Assembly: GCA_017447265.1 (NCBI GenBank)
Contig: JAFSOA010000010.1
Location: 20,975-84,974 of the forward strand
Source: Bacteroidales bacterium
GTDB lineage: Bacteria; Bacteroidota; Bacteroidia; Bacteroidales; UBA932
Length of the DNA: 64,000 nt
Direction of reading: 5' to 3'
This document shows positions 48,701-56,300 of the stretch, one piece after another; positions within the stretch are counted from its first letter, which is position 1, and each line of letters begins with the position of its first letter. The notes beneath the pieces were generated by a model. That model searched no databases, had not been told where the DNA came from, and was given only the letters and a program-made list of their open reading frames with translations. The translations under genes were made by a program, and so were the position numbers.

Positions 48701-50110
48701 TTTACGGGTATCTTCAAGGACGCCACGAAACTGGTTTCCGCCGGCGACCTGGTTCTCCCGACCACTTTGCAGGCCAACTGCTTCAAGGAGATGTTCTCCG
48801 GCTGCTCTTCTTTGACGACGCCTCCGGCCCTTAAGGCCACGACGCTAGCCGAAAGTTGCTACGAGTCGATGTTCTCCAGCTGTTCCTCCTTGAGATCTTC
48901 TCCGAACCTTCCGGCCGAAACCCTGGTGGACAATTGCTATAAGCAGATGTTTTCGGGTTGTACTCAGCTGAATTTTGTGATCTTGTCCGCTACAGGCGAT
49001 ATTACAGAAAATAATTACACATACAACTGGCTTGAGAATGTGGCTGGCAGCGGTTTCATGCTTAAATCCAGAGATCTGGTCCTGAATATAAGCGACAACA
49101 GCGGTGTTCCTCCCGGCTGGAGTCCGGAGGCTCCGTTCTTCGTCGAGGCCAGGGCGGCGACATGTAAAGTAAAGATTAACAAGGCTGATGTGCGATACAA
49201 CATAGATGGCTCCGGCTGGTATGATTACACCCAAAATGCTGAGGTTTCTCTATCTCAGGGCCAGAAGATGTTTATACAGGCAACTATCAACGACTGGTCC
49301 GGCAAACCCGTGACCATCACCGGTAATTTCGCCATTGGCGGCAGCCTCGCTTCCCTGGTCAAGGGTAATTATACCACTACCGCCGAGGCAACTGGTGCGA
49401 CGGGATGGAAATTCACGGAGTTTATGTCTGGTAAGACGAACCTGGTGGACGCCTCTTTGCTTGATTTGCCGATGGCAACAGTTGGAGACAGTGGATATAA
49501 GAGCTTCTTTAACGGTTGTACAAAACTTGTTGACGGCCCTGTCATGATAGCTGCCACGAATTATAACAAAGAAGCCTGCTATCAGATGTTTTACGGTTGT
49601 ATTTCTCTTAAGGCCATTCCTTCTTTCCCTTCAACGGTGACTTTAAGCGGTACAAGTATCTTTTATCAGATGTTCCAGTCGTGTACATCCCTCTCCTCGT
49701 TGACGGAGCCGCTTTTCAACAAAGATGTTCCTTTGGCGAAAGGTTGTTTCCAGGATATGTTTGCTCACTGCACGTCAATTTCGACAATCTGCGATGGTTT
49801 TCTGCCGGCAACCACGCTGGTGGAGGACTGTTACCGTGGCATGTTCCAGCATAATACCAGCCTTGAGCGTGCTCCCTTCCTGCTCGCCCCAACACTGGTT
49901 ACCAACTGCTATCGATATATGTTTTATGGCTGCACGAGCCTTAGCTATATTAAGTGCCTTGGCGCCAACCTTAATAATAACGATAGTTACACCCAGAATT
50001 TCACGACGGGAGTGTCTTCCAGCGGAACCTTTGTCAAGAAGGCGGGTGTAACCAAATGGTTAACCGGTAATAACGGCATTCCTTCCGGCTGGACAGTTAC
50101 AGAAGAATAG
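45707..50110 (+). CDS. Giant BspA-type LRR fimbrial tip lipoprotein, operon 2
   Basis: A 1467-residue paralogue of the product at 32613 (MMKMMKKIGYWLLLLLLVLSC). The fimbrillin-like N-terminus (MPGTKALGENPELDSLYLAVFG, GSSGYLKEYVKA) and RLVVQPWMSQTF are shared. Modules start near residues 642, 916 and 1143, each with the FFYVEA / LQYSKNWEEWTS / GGNIASL beta-domain followed by CYxxMFxxC LRRs (CYQSMFENCIAL, CYESMFSSCSSL, CYRYMFYGCTSL). The third LRR block has six units against three in copy 1, so repeat number has changed by gain or loss. Codon use is less GC-rich towards the 3' end (49000-50100). The end is GNNGIPSGWTVTEE. Confidence 0.85.
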   Translation: MMKMMKKIGYWLLLLLLVLSCVPELPVQPVPVDEGYPEGAKATVHFSVTGGGSMPGTKALGENPELDSLYLAVFGSSGYLKEYVKATIDHKPTYLDADTMLRFHATLTLSDKERSVHFIGNGPSTLDFGYDTDILPQLLSAGGGQSFWQMKKNVLIEGVKQQDGSYLPTDATNAQFTGIPLIRNFSKIVLVNEEDSNFTPDSFAVFSVPAKGSVVPFHDGKFVENYQDFGFTELAQQYPGNLPDSTDFMWDAGGWDTLRVEKGQAVYLYERPVPTDQIPPTYVIIHGIYNNPEDQNSEHNNKPYYYKIDLMQDGEYYPILRNFKYQIKINKILSIGHTSPQAAAASAGSADVSADITTSHLSDISDGEARLVVQPWMSQTFNKRQVNNNLLHVKFFSRALSGDPEMSFDAVQCEIQHVDGQEDIIESASIGYPVQASGTEKGWRTVTFTTVEPGAPGTAPRTQALRIKGTYKTANNETRTLYRDVLITLQPLQQFQLIVESPDDTGTGVPRDTAQAVQLKIGIPTGLAQSMFPLNLTIEPEDMSLTPDNQVSNNNLPVSAGTSISDHADYAGKRAFQFIRTLTYDEYLALPQSLDLDGEPIRTVTCHFKTTRKDNATTIWVANDYFSKARVAYANEPAAQRRFFYVEAREDNINKAVVKLSYSTGKLEYQKNSDGWSSYTSNSELRLKPGDRVYFRGNIKDWSGAGKFLVEDGYVNVGGNIASLFRDNFTEDDLPAEDWGADQTGWKFQSFFEEEPYLVDASQLILPMSTMVSSGYLSMFKGCTGLTAAPALPATSLASNCYQSMFENCIALTEAPALPATTLSANCYQSMFQGCRQLTASPVLRADVLVGSCYYQMFSGCSSLDTLTMTATSISASNCLKEWVSGVAATGDFYGHVKATIPVGVNGIPTGWLKRNEFYVEAVEDGTVSFSGTGLQYSKNWEEWTSDGISSITVAAGDIVRFRGVRSDGTISSTGNFNVAGNILSLAAENYPSVTTGSFTGIFKDATKLVSAGDLVLPTTLQANCFKEMFSGCSSLTTPPALKATTLAESCYESMFSSCSSLRSSPNLPAETLVDNCYKQMFSGCTQLNFVILSATGDITENNYTYNWLENVAGSGFMLKSRDLVLNISDNSGVPPGWSPEAPFFVEARAATCKVKINKADVRYNIDGSGWYDYTQNAEVSLSQGQKMFIQATINDWSGKPVTITGNFAIGGSLASLVKGNYTTTAEATGATGWKFTEFMSGKTNLVDASLLDLPMATVGDSGYKSFFNGCTKLVDGPVMIAATNYNKEACYQMFYGCISLKAIPSFPSTVTLSGTSIFYQMFQSCTSLSSLTEPLFNKDVPLAKGCFQDMFAHCTSISTICDGFLPATTLVEDCYRGMFQHNTSLERAPFLLAPTLVTNCYRYMFYGCTSLSYIKCLGANLNNNDSYTQNFTTGVSSSGTFVKKAGVTKWLTGNNGIPSGWTVTEE

Positions 50111-50147
50111 CCCTCTGACATTGCGAGGTTTTATTCCATTTTCCTTC

Positions 50148-50270
50148 CGCGACACAGACAGTTTAACCTTCTCGTCTGTGTCGCGGCTGGTTTTCGGCCC
50201 GAAACGGCCCAAACCGCTGACTGACACAGATGAAACGGCGTCCTCTTCAGTGTCGCGGAGGGTTCGGCAG
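50148..50270 (+). repeat. Paired-hairpin repeat, copy C
   Basis: CGCGACACAGAC (50148-50159) pairs with GTCTGTGTCGCG (50174-50185); a second, weaker GACAC/GTGTC hairpin begins at about 50223. The first hairpin with its AGTTTAAC loop follows copy B, so orientation is the same as B. It lies just after the operon 2 stop and may end its transcripts. Confidence 0.75.
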
Positions 50271-50320
50271 AGCACTGACGAAAATTGCTTTTTTGCAGGC
50301 GGGTTTTTGGAAAATGTGTT

Positions 50321-50410
50321 TATATTTGTCGTGTAAATGTAGGTCAATTGAATTATGACCAATCGGTGGGAAAAGAGCACCGGAACCGGTGGGTTCAGGT
50401 GCTCTTAATT
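50321..50410 (+). ncRNA. Candidate small structured RNA between fimbrial operon 2 and guaB
   Basis: A TATATTTG box (50321-50328) is followed by a GGTCA/TGACC hairpin (50342-50360). A long hairpin comes next: AAGAGCACC (50373-50381) with GGTGCTCTT (50398-50406), and inner GAACC/GGTTC pairs. The tail AATTTGATT is only moderately T-rich. A 17-codon reading frame (ATG 50355 to TAA 50408) runs across the hairpin, so a leader peptide is an alternative reading. No known RNA family is recognised. Confidence 0.4.
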
Positions 50411-50604
50411 TGATTAAGTCGGGCTGGTACTTGAGGCGTAGTTTTCTCCCGTCCAGAATGGGCGCGGGATAGAGAGGGCCCCGCGCCATTTCCGGCCGGG
50501 GAAAACTACTCGCACCTTTCGGAAATGTGGGGTAGGTGTCGGCCAATCCATTCGACCTACCCCAAAACAGGAAGGGACCTGTCTCAAGATGACGGAAAAA
50601 TACG
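50411..50604. other. Non-coding stretch with two long palindromes upstream of guaB
   Basis: No gene is evident. A 72-base palindrome (50438-50509) has GTAGTTTTC at one end, GAAAACTAC at the other and GC-rich imperfect pairing inside. A second hairpin pairs GGGGTAGGT (529-537 of the 50-kb block) with ACCTACCCC (50555-50563). These may be terminators, a mobile-element relic, or part of a guaB control region if a transcript starts at 50328. Confidence 0.6.
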
Positions 50605-50612
50605 TATATTTG
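50605..50612 (+). promoter_or_regulatory. -7 box of guaB
   Basis: TATATTTG, 26 bases before the guaB ATG. No clear -33 TTTG is seen. Confidence 0.65.
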
Positions 50613-50638
50613 CCAAAATATACCTGTTTCTGCGCTTT

Positions 50639-52105
50639 ATGAACACCGACAAGATCATCATGGAGGGACTGACGTACGACGACGTGCTGCTCATTCCTGC
50701 CCGTAGCGAAGTCCTTCCCCGCGAAGTGGACATCCAGACCCGCTTTACCCGCGACATCGCCATCCAGGTGCCGATTGTCTCGGCCGCCATGGATACCGTG
50801 ACCGACGCGAACCTGGCCATCGCCATCGCCCGCGAAGGCGGCATCGGCGTGATCCACAAGAACATGCCGATTGAGATGCAGATGGAGCACGTGCGCAAGG
50901 TCAAGCGCGCCGAAAACGGCATGATCTACGACCCGGTGACCATCGACGTCAACGCGACCGTGGGCGACGCCCTGCGGCTGATGGCGCAGAACCACATCGG
51001 CGGCATTCCGGTGGTCGACGCCGGCCGTCGCCTGATCGGCATCGTCACCAACCGCGACCTCCGTTTCCAGGACAACCCCGACACCCCGATCAAGACTGTA
51101 ATGACCTGGGAAAGGCTGATCACCGTAGGCCCCTCGACCACGATCCCCGAGGCCACCGAAGTGCTGCGGAAGCACCGCATCGAGAAGCTTCCCGTGGTCG
51201 ACGCCGACGGACGCCTGGCCGGCTTGATCACCTACCGCGACATCACCAAGATCAAGGACAACCCGAAAGCCTCGAAAGACGCGCTCGGCCGTCTCCGCGT
51301 GGCCGCTGCCGTGGGCGTGAACGCCCACAGCCTCGAAGACGTGGAGCGCCTGGTGAGCGTCCATACCGACGCCGTGGTCGTCGATACTGCACACGGCCAC
51401 TCCTTAGGCGTGCTCAAGACTATCAAGCGCATCCGCGAAGCCTTCCCCGACCTGCAGATCGTAGCCGGCAACATCGCCACCGGCGAAGCCGCCCTCGCCC
51501 TGAAAGAGTGCGGTGTGGATGCCGTGAAAGTGGGCATCGGCCCGGGCTCCATCTGCACCACGCGCATCATCGCCGGCATTGGCGTGCCGCAGCTGACCGC
51601 CGTGCTCAACACCACCGCCGCCCTCAAGGGCAGCGGCATCCCCGTGATCGCCGACGGCGGCATCCGCTATTCGGGCGACATCGTCAAGGCCCTGGCGGCG
51701 GGCGCCAGCACCATCATGGCCGGCTCGCTCTTCGCCGGCGTGGAGGAGGCCCCCGGCGAAGCCATCATCCTCAACGGCCGCAAGTTCAAGTCGTACCGCG
51801 GCATGGGCTCGCTCGAAGCCATGCAGAAGGGCTCGAAGGACCGCTACTTCCAGGACATGGAAGAAGACATCAAGAAACTCGTGCCCGAGGGCATCGTGGC
51901 ACAGGTACCGTACAAAGGCACGCTGGGCGAGGTCATCTACCAGCTGGTGGGCGGCCTGCGCGCCGGTATGGGCTATTGCGGTGCGAAGGACCTGGCGGCG
52001 CTGCGCGAGGCCAAGTTCGTGAAAATCACGGCCGCGGGCATGGTGGAAAGCCACCCGCACGACGTGACCATCACCCGTGAGGCCCCGAACTACTCCACGC
52101 GCTAG
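50639..52105 (+). CDS. guaB: Inosine-5'-monophosphate dehydrogenase
   Basis: Oxidises IMP to XMP with NAD+, the committed step of GMP synthesis in the cytosol. The 488-residue protein opens [27 protein letters not shown]. It has two CBS domains (about residues 95-205) inserted in the TIM barrel, the catalytic Cys306 in [11 protein letters not shown], the active-site flap region around [24 protein letters not shown], and the [10 protein letters not shown] phosphate-binding motif. ATG 50639 follows a TATATTTG promoter box by 26 bases and gives the standard length. A SurA-like gene starts about 48 bases after the stop. Confidence 0.98.
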   Translation: MNTDKIIMEGLTYDDVLLIPARSEVLPREVDIQTRFTRDIAIQVPIVSAAMDTVTDANLAIAIAREGGIGVIHKNMPIEMQMEHVRKVKRAENGMIYDPVTIDVNATVGDALRLMAQNHIGGIPVVDAGRRLIGIVTNRDLRFQDNPDTPIKTVMTWERLITVGPSTTIPEATEVLRKHRIEKLPVVDADGRLAGLITYRDITKIKDNPKASKDALGRLRVAAAVGVNAHSLEDVERLVSVHTDAVVVDTAHGHSLGVLKTIKRIREAFPDLQIVAGNIATGEAALALKECGVDAVKVGIGPGSICTTRIIAGIGVPQLTAVLNTTAALKGSGIPVIADGGIRYSGDIVKALAAGASTIMAGSLFAGVEEAPGEAIILNGRKFKSYRGMGSLEAMQKGSKDRYFQDMEEDIKKLVPEGIVAQVPYKGTLGEVIYQLVGGLRAGMGYCGAKDLAALREAKFVKITAAGMVESHPHDVTITREAPNYSTR

Positions 52106-52153
52106 CTTTTGGCGCGAGAGTTGCTCTACCTTAGACCCGTGAAAAAAAAGTCT

Positions 52154-53512
52154 ATGATGAAAAAGATAGTTTGGGCCGTGACGGCCCTGATCCTGGCCCT
52201 GTCGCCGGCGGCCGCCCAGAAATACGAAGGCGTGATCGACAGGTCGGTGGCCTTGGTCGGCAACGACATCGTCATGCTTTCGGAGATCGAGGCCGAGGCC
52301 CAGATGATGCGTGCCCGCGGCCTGACGGTCGACAAGACCGCCCGCTGCGAAATCCTCGAGAACATGCTCGTGTCGAAGCTCTTCCTGACCCAGGCCAAGC
52401 TCGACTCGCTGACGGTCAACGACGCGCAAGTGTCGGCCAGCCTCGACCAGCGCGTCAACGAGATCATGTCGACCCTGGGCGGCGAGCAGAAGATGGAAGA
52501 ATATTTCGGCAAGCCCGTGTATAAGCTGCGCCAGGAGTGGCGGCAGACGCTCAACGACCAGTCGCTGATCCAGGAGATGCAGCGCAACGTGGCTTCGAAT
52601 ACGCCGAAGCTCACCCCGCGCGACATCAAGAAATACTGCGAGGAAACCCCGGCGGAAGACCTGCCGATGGTCAGCACGAAGTACCGCATCCGCCAGATCG
52701 GCATCTATCCCGACCGCGAAGCAGCGGAACTGGCTGTGAAAGAGCGCCTTGTGAATCTGCGTGAGCGCATCGTGAACGGTGAGAAGTTCTCCACGCTGGC
52801 CCGCCTCTATTCCCAGGACCCGGGCAGCCTGAGCAAGGGCGGCGAACTGGGCATGGCTTCGCGCGCCATCTTCTGGCCCGCATTCTCCGACGCCGCCATG
52901 TCGCTGAAGGTGGGGCAGGTGTCGCAGGTGGTCGAGACCCCCGACGGCTTCCACATCATCCAGCTCATCGAGCGCGAAGGCGACATGTTCAACGCACGCC
53001 ACATCCTCATCAAGCCGCAGTACACCTCGGAAGACCGCGAACGCGCGTTCCATAAGCTCGACAGCATCCGCAACCTCGTGCTCGCCGACACCCTGAGCTT
53101 CTTCGACGCGGCCCGCGCCTACTCGGAAGAGAAGCACAGCGCCACCAACGGCGGCCTGATGGCCGACGAGTACACCGGTTCCTCGTATTTCGAGAAGGAC
53201 CAGCTCAAGCCCAACGACTACAACGTGCTCCGCAACATGCAGGAGGGCGACATTTCCGAGCCCTTCGAGTCGCTCGACAACGAAGGCCGCAACGGCAATA
53301 CCATCTACAAGATCCTCTATCTGGAAAAGATCCTGCCCGCCCACGTGGCCAACTACCAGGACGACTACAGCATCCTGATCGACGAGGTCAACAACAAGAA
53401 TGCGATGAAGGCCATCGAAGATTTCATCGTCGAGAAACAGAAATCGACCTACATCGTGATCGATCCTTTGTTCCAGGGCTGCGAGTTCCAACGGAAAGGC
53501 TGGATCAAATAA
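52154..53512 (+). CDS. SurA-like periplasmic peptidyl-prolyl isomerase/chaperone
   Basis: A periplasmic folding factor for outer-membrane proteins. The 452-residue protein has a signal peptide (MMKKIVWAVTALILALSPAAAQ) and a SurA-N chaperone region (DRSVALVGNDIVMLSEIEAEA, about residues 24-170). Two parvulin-type domains follow: the first is well preserved (FSTLARLYSQDPGSLSKGGELGMA, VVETPDGFHIIQL), the second degenerate (SFFDAARAYSEEKHSATNGGLM). ATG 52154 is preferred over an upstream TTG because it opens a normal signal peptide. A weak promoter-like TTTG/TACCTTAG lies at 52108-52134. It is followed after three bases by the OstA-like gene, so the two outer-membrane assembly genes are cotranscribed. 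Confidence 0.9.
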   Translation: MMKKIVWAVTALILALSPAAAQKYEGVIDRSVALVGNDIVMLSEIEAEAQMMRARGLTVDKTARCEILENMLVSKLFLTQAKLDSLTVNDAQVSASLDQRVNEIMSTLGGEQKMEEYFGKPVYKLRQEWRQTLNDQSLIQEMQRNVASNTPKLTPRDIKKYCEETPAEDLPMVSTKYRIRQIGIYPDREAAELAVKERLVNLRERIVNGEKFSTLARLYSQDPGSLSKGGELGMASRAIFWPAFSDAAMSLKVGQVSQVVETPDGFHIIQLIEREGDMFNARHILIKPQYTSEDRERAFHKLDSIRNLVLADTLSFFDAARAYSEEKHSATNGGLMADEYTGSSYFEKDQLKPNDYNVLRNMQEGDISEPFESLDNEGRNGNTIYKILYLEKILPAHVANYQDDYSILIDEVNNKNAMKAIEDFIVEKQKSTYIVIDPLFQGCEFQRKGWIK

Positions 53513-53515
53513 GCC

Positions 53516-56002
53516 ATGAAGGCGGGACGGACAGGACTGCTGGCGGTGCTGCTGCTCATACTGGGCTGCAGCGCGCCGCTTTTGGGCCAGTCGTCCGCGC
53601 CTCAGGACAGCCTGTTCCGCATGCTCGAGGCCGAGCGGGCCGAACAGTATGAGCAGTACGGCATGCAATACCGCCTGGTGAAGGGGCATGCCCGCTTCCT
53701 GCACAACGACACCTATCTGCTGTGCGACTCCGCCTCCTGGAATGTCAACACCCGCTTCATCGAGGCCTACGGCAACGTCCAGCTCATCCAGGACAAGACC
53801 ATGCTCAAGAGCGAGGAGATGCTCTACTGGATCGACGAGAACAAGGCCCTCTTCCGGGGCCCGCTGGTGGAGCTCTTCGACAAGGACGGCAACACCCTCC
53901 GCACCGAGCGCCTGACCTACAACACCAAGGACAGCGTGGCGGTGTTCGAATACGGCGGTTCGATGAAAGACAAGGACGGAAACGTAATCGAGAGCCGCAC
54001 GGGCACCTATGACGCGAAAGAGGGGCTGTTTACCTTCGACGACCAGGTGGAACTCTACATGGATTCCATCGAGATCAAGACACACCAGCTGCGCTATTTC
54101 AACGAGACGGAGCGCGCGCATTTCGGGCGCAATACCTATGTGTGGCGCGACCAGGGCTTCCTGCGGGCCGACGCCGGCTGGTATGACCGCCCCTCGCAGC
54201 TGATCTATTTCTCCGACCATGTGTTCATGTTCGACCCCAGCTACGACGCCTGGGCCGATGAGGTGTACTACCGCCAGCAGGACGGTGCGGTGGATCTGCT
54301 GCGCAACGCCCAGGTGCTCGATTCGACCAACAAGAGCGTCTATCTGGGCGACCACATGCAATACCTGCCGGCTACGGATTCGCTCTCGCAGCGGGGCTAT
54401 CTGACCGGCGACCCGTCCATCATCTACTACGGTGAGAACGAGAACCATGAGATCGACACGCTCTACACGCGGGCCGATACTTTCTATGTGTATTCGGTGC
54501 CGCGCAACGAGATTCCCGCCGCGGAGGTGAAAGAAGCGGAGAAGCGGCTCGAAGACATGCTTTTCGACGCGCTGAGCAAGAAGCGCACCGAAGAAGGGGA
54601 GACGCGCGAGAAGGAGCGCATCCAGAAGCTGCGCCAGGTGGGCAAGCTGCCGCCGGAATGGGTGGAGAAGCAGCAGCAGGCGGAGCGCGATTCGCTGGCC
54701 AGGCTGGACTCGCTGGCGAAGCTGCCGCCGGCCGATTCTCTCGCTGAGATTCCGGATTCCCTTTCCGTCACCCCGGACTCGATCCAGGGTCCCGACACGA
54801 TTGCTGTCGCGGCGCGCGATACCATCGTGGCGCCGCCGGACACCACCCCCATCCGCTACGTACTCGGCTGGCACAACGTGAAAATGTACCGCAGCGACCT
54901 GCAAGGCGTCTGCGACTCCGTCGTCTTCTGTGAACTCGACTCCATCGCCCGGCTCTACGGGCGTCCCGTGCTCTGGAACGAGGTCCGCAACCAGCTCAGC
55001 GCCGATGAGATGCAGTTGCTCATGAAGGGCGGCACCTTCGAGCGCGGCAGCATGGTGACCAACGCCTGGATCATCTCCCAGCAGGACAGCATCCACTTCA
55101 ACCAGATCAGGAGCACCGAGATGCAGGGCTGGTTCCGCGACAACAAACTCTACCGCTTCGACGCCCTGGGCGGCGTGGCGGCCGTTTTCTATCTGGTGGA
55201 GGAAGAGGAGGTGACGACCATCAACGTCAAGGAGGCCAAGTCGCTGACCGCCGCCCTGAAGGACGGTTCCGCCCAACGGCTGCTCTATATGGAGGCCATC
55301 AAGAGTGACGCCTATCCGGTAGGTGACCTGGAGCTGTCGAAGCAGCGGCTCAAGGGCTTCGAGTGGCGGGGCGAAGAGCGTCCGGTCTCGCGCGAGGTCA
55401 TCACGCAGCGGCAGGTGCGCAAGTCGGAGCGCAAGCAGTACGAGAACCTCAGCAAGCCGCTCTACCGCGAGACGAACAAGTTCTTCGACGGCTACATGTA
55501 CGATCTCTTCGAGCAGATCAACGCCCGCAAGCGCGCCGAACTGGAGCGTCGTGAGCGCGAACGCGACTCGATTGCGCGTGTTCAGGACTCGCTGGAACGT
55601 GCTTTCGCCATGCTTACGCCGGAGCTCGAGATGACACCGAAAGTATCGGAGATTATATCAGATACGACGGCCGTCATCGCTCCTGCCGTTCCCGACAGTG
55701 CCACCGCACCCGTCAAGCCTGTCGCAGACACTACAGTGGTCGAGGCACCGAAGCCCGTGGTCCAGGAGCAGGAACCCGTCATCAAGCGAGAAACGCCGGT
55801 CAAGGTCGTCGAAGAAGCCCCCGCCGTCGCGTCGCCCGAAACCGTCGTGCGTACCGAAGAACTTACGCGCGCCGAGAAACGCGCCCTCCGCAAAGCGGAA
55901 CGCCAGGCCCGCCGGGAAGCCCGCCGTGCAGCCCGTGCGGCACGCCGCGCACAGCGCGCCGCCGCCCGCGAAGCCGCCCGCGCCGCCCGTCGCGCGAAAT
56001 AA
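53516..56002 (+). CDS. OstA/LptA-like lipopolysaccharide-transport protein with Arg/Ala-rich tail
   Basis: An 828-residue exported protein (MKAGRTGLLAVLLLILGC ... LLGQ). Residues about 45-330 are OstA-type beta-jellyroll repeats (ARFLHNDTYLLCDSASWNVN, RFIEAYGNVQLIQDKTMLKSEEMLYW, TYDAKEGLFTFDDQVELYMDS), as in LptA and the periplasmic part of LptD, which carry LPS to the outer membrane. A charged, Ser/Asp/Pro-rich linker (360-445) and a second OstA-like segment (445-600) follow. The end is a Pro/Val-rich stretch and about 44 residues that are nearly all Arg, Ala, Lys and Glu. Bacteroidota encode such long OstA proteins beside SurA-like genes. The basic tail is unusual; it may bind phosphate-rich LPS. 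Confidence 0.82.
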   Translation: MKAGRTGLLAVLLLILGCSAPLLGQSSAPQDSLFRMLEAERAEQYEQYGMQYRLVKGHARFLHNDTYLLCDSASWNVNTRFIEAYGNVQLIQDKTMLKSEEMLYWIDENKALFRGPLVELFDKDGNTLRTERLTYNTKDSVAVFEYGGSMKDKDGNVIESRTGTYDAKEGLFTFDDQVELYMDSIEIKTHQLRYFNETERAHFGRNTYVWRDQGFLRADAGWYDRPSQLIYFSDHVFMFDPSYDAWADEVYYRQQDGAVDLLRNAQVLDSTNKSVYLGDHMQYLPATDSLSQRGYLTGDPSIIYYGENENHEIDTLYTRADTFYVYSVPRNEIPAAEVKEAEKRLEDMLFDALSKKRTEEGETREKERIQKLRQVGKLPPEWVEKQQQAERDSLARLDSLAKLPPADSLAEIPDSLSVTPDSIQGPDTIAVAARDTIVAPPDTTPIRYVLGWHNVKMYRSDLQGVCDSVVFCELDSIARLYGRPVLWNEVRNQLSADEMQLLMKGGTFERGSMVTNAWIISQQDSIHFNQIRSTEMQGWFRDNKLYRFDALGGVAAVFYLVEEEEVTTINVKEAKSLTAALKDGSAQRLLYMEAIKSDAYPVGDLELSKQRLKGFEWRGEERPVSREVITQRQVRKSERKQYENLSKPLYRETNKFFDGYMYDLFEQINARKRAELERRERERDSIARVQDSLERAFAMLTPELEMTPKVSEIISDTTAVIAPAVPDSATAPVKPVADTTVVEAPKPVVQEQEPVIKRETPVKVVEEAPAVASPETVVRTEELTRAEKRALRKAERQARREARRAARAARRAQRAAAREAARAARRAK

Positions 56003-56048
56003 TCCTCTTTGTGGCAGTATCCCACCTGATTTCCAGCACTTTAGAATA

Positions 56049-56085
56049 ATCCGCCTGCGTAAAAAAGCGCAAGCGGATTTCTTTA
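56049..56085 (+). terminator. Terminator after the OstA-like gene
   Basis: ATCCGC/GCGGAT (56049-56054, 56073-56078) with inner GCG/CGC pairs and a TTTCTTT tail. A second hairpin, CGCTGA/TCAGCG followed by GGGGTTTTG, lies at 56089-56103. Confidence 0.7.
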
Positions 56086-56237
56086 TCTCGCTGATTATCA
56101 GCGGGGGTTTTGCCACGCCCGTTCGCAAAGGGTATAAGCTGATGATATTTTAGATTATACTATCATTATTCGTGTAAAAAATTGATACAGATAGAGATTC
56201 TTCAGATTGTCCGCTGGTTTTTGCAAATTTTTTTGTA

Positions 56238-56245
56238 TAAATTTG
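56238..56245 (+). promoter_or_regulatory. -7 box of the susCD-like operon
   Basis: TAAATTTG, 55 bases before the SusC-like ATG, inside an AT-rich region. A TTTG at 56220-56223 is closer (14 bases) than the usual -33 spacing. Confidence 0.65.
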
Positions 56246-56300
56246 TAAAAGTATCGCGTGTAATCTTCACATCATACACTTTTAATCTAAAAAACTGCTT

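Larger units (their letters stand above)
36965..50110 (+). repeat. Fimbrial operon, tandem copy 2 (six genes)
   Basis: Same gene order, start-codon choices (including the GTG anchor start) and ATGA coupling as copy 1. The copies directly follow one another in the same orientation with no intervening gene. Divergence ranges from complete amino-acid identity in the barrel core to weak similarity in the fimbrillin centre. Confidence 0.92.
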
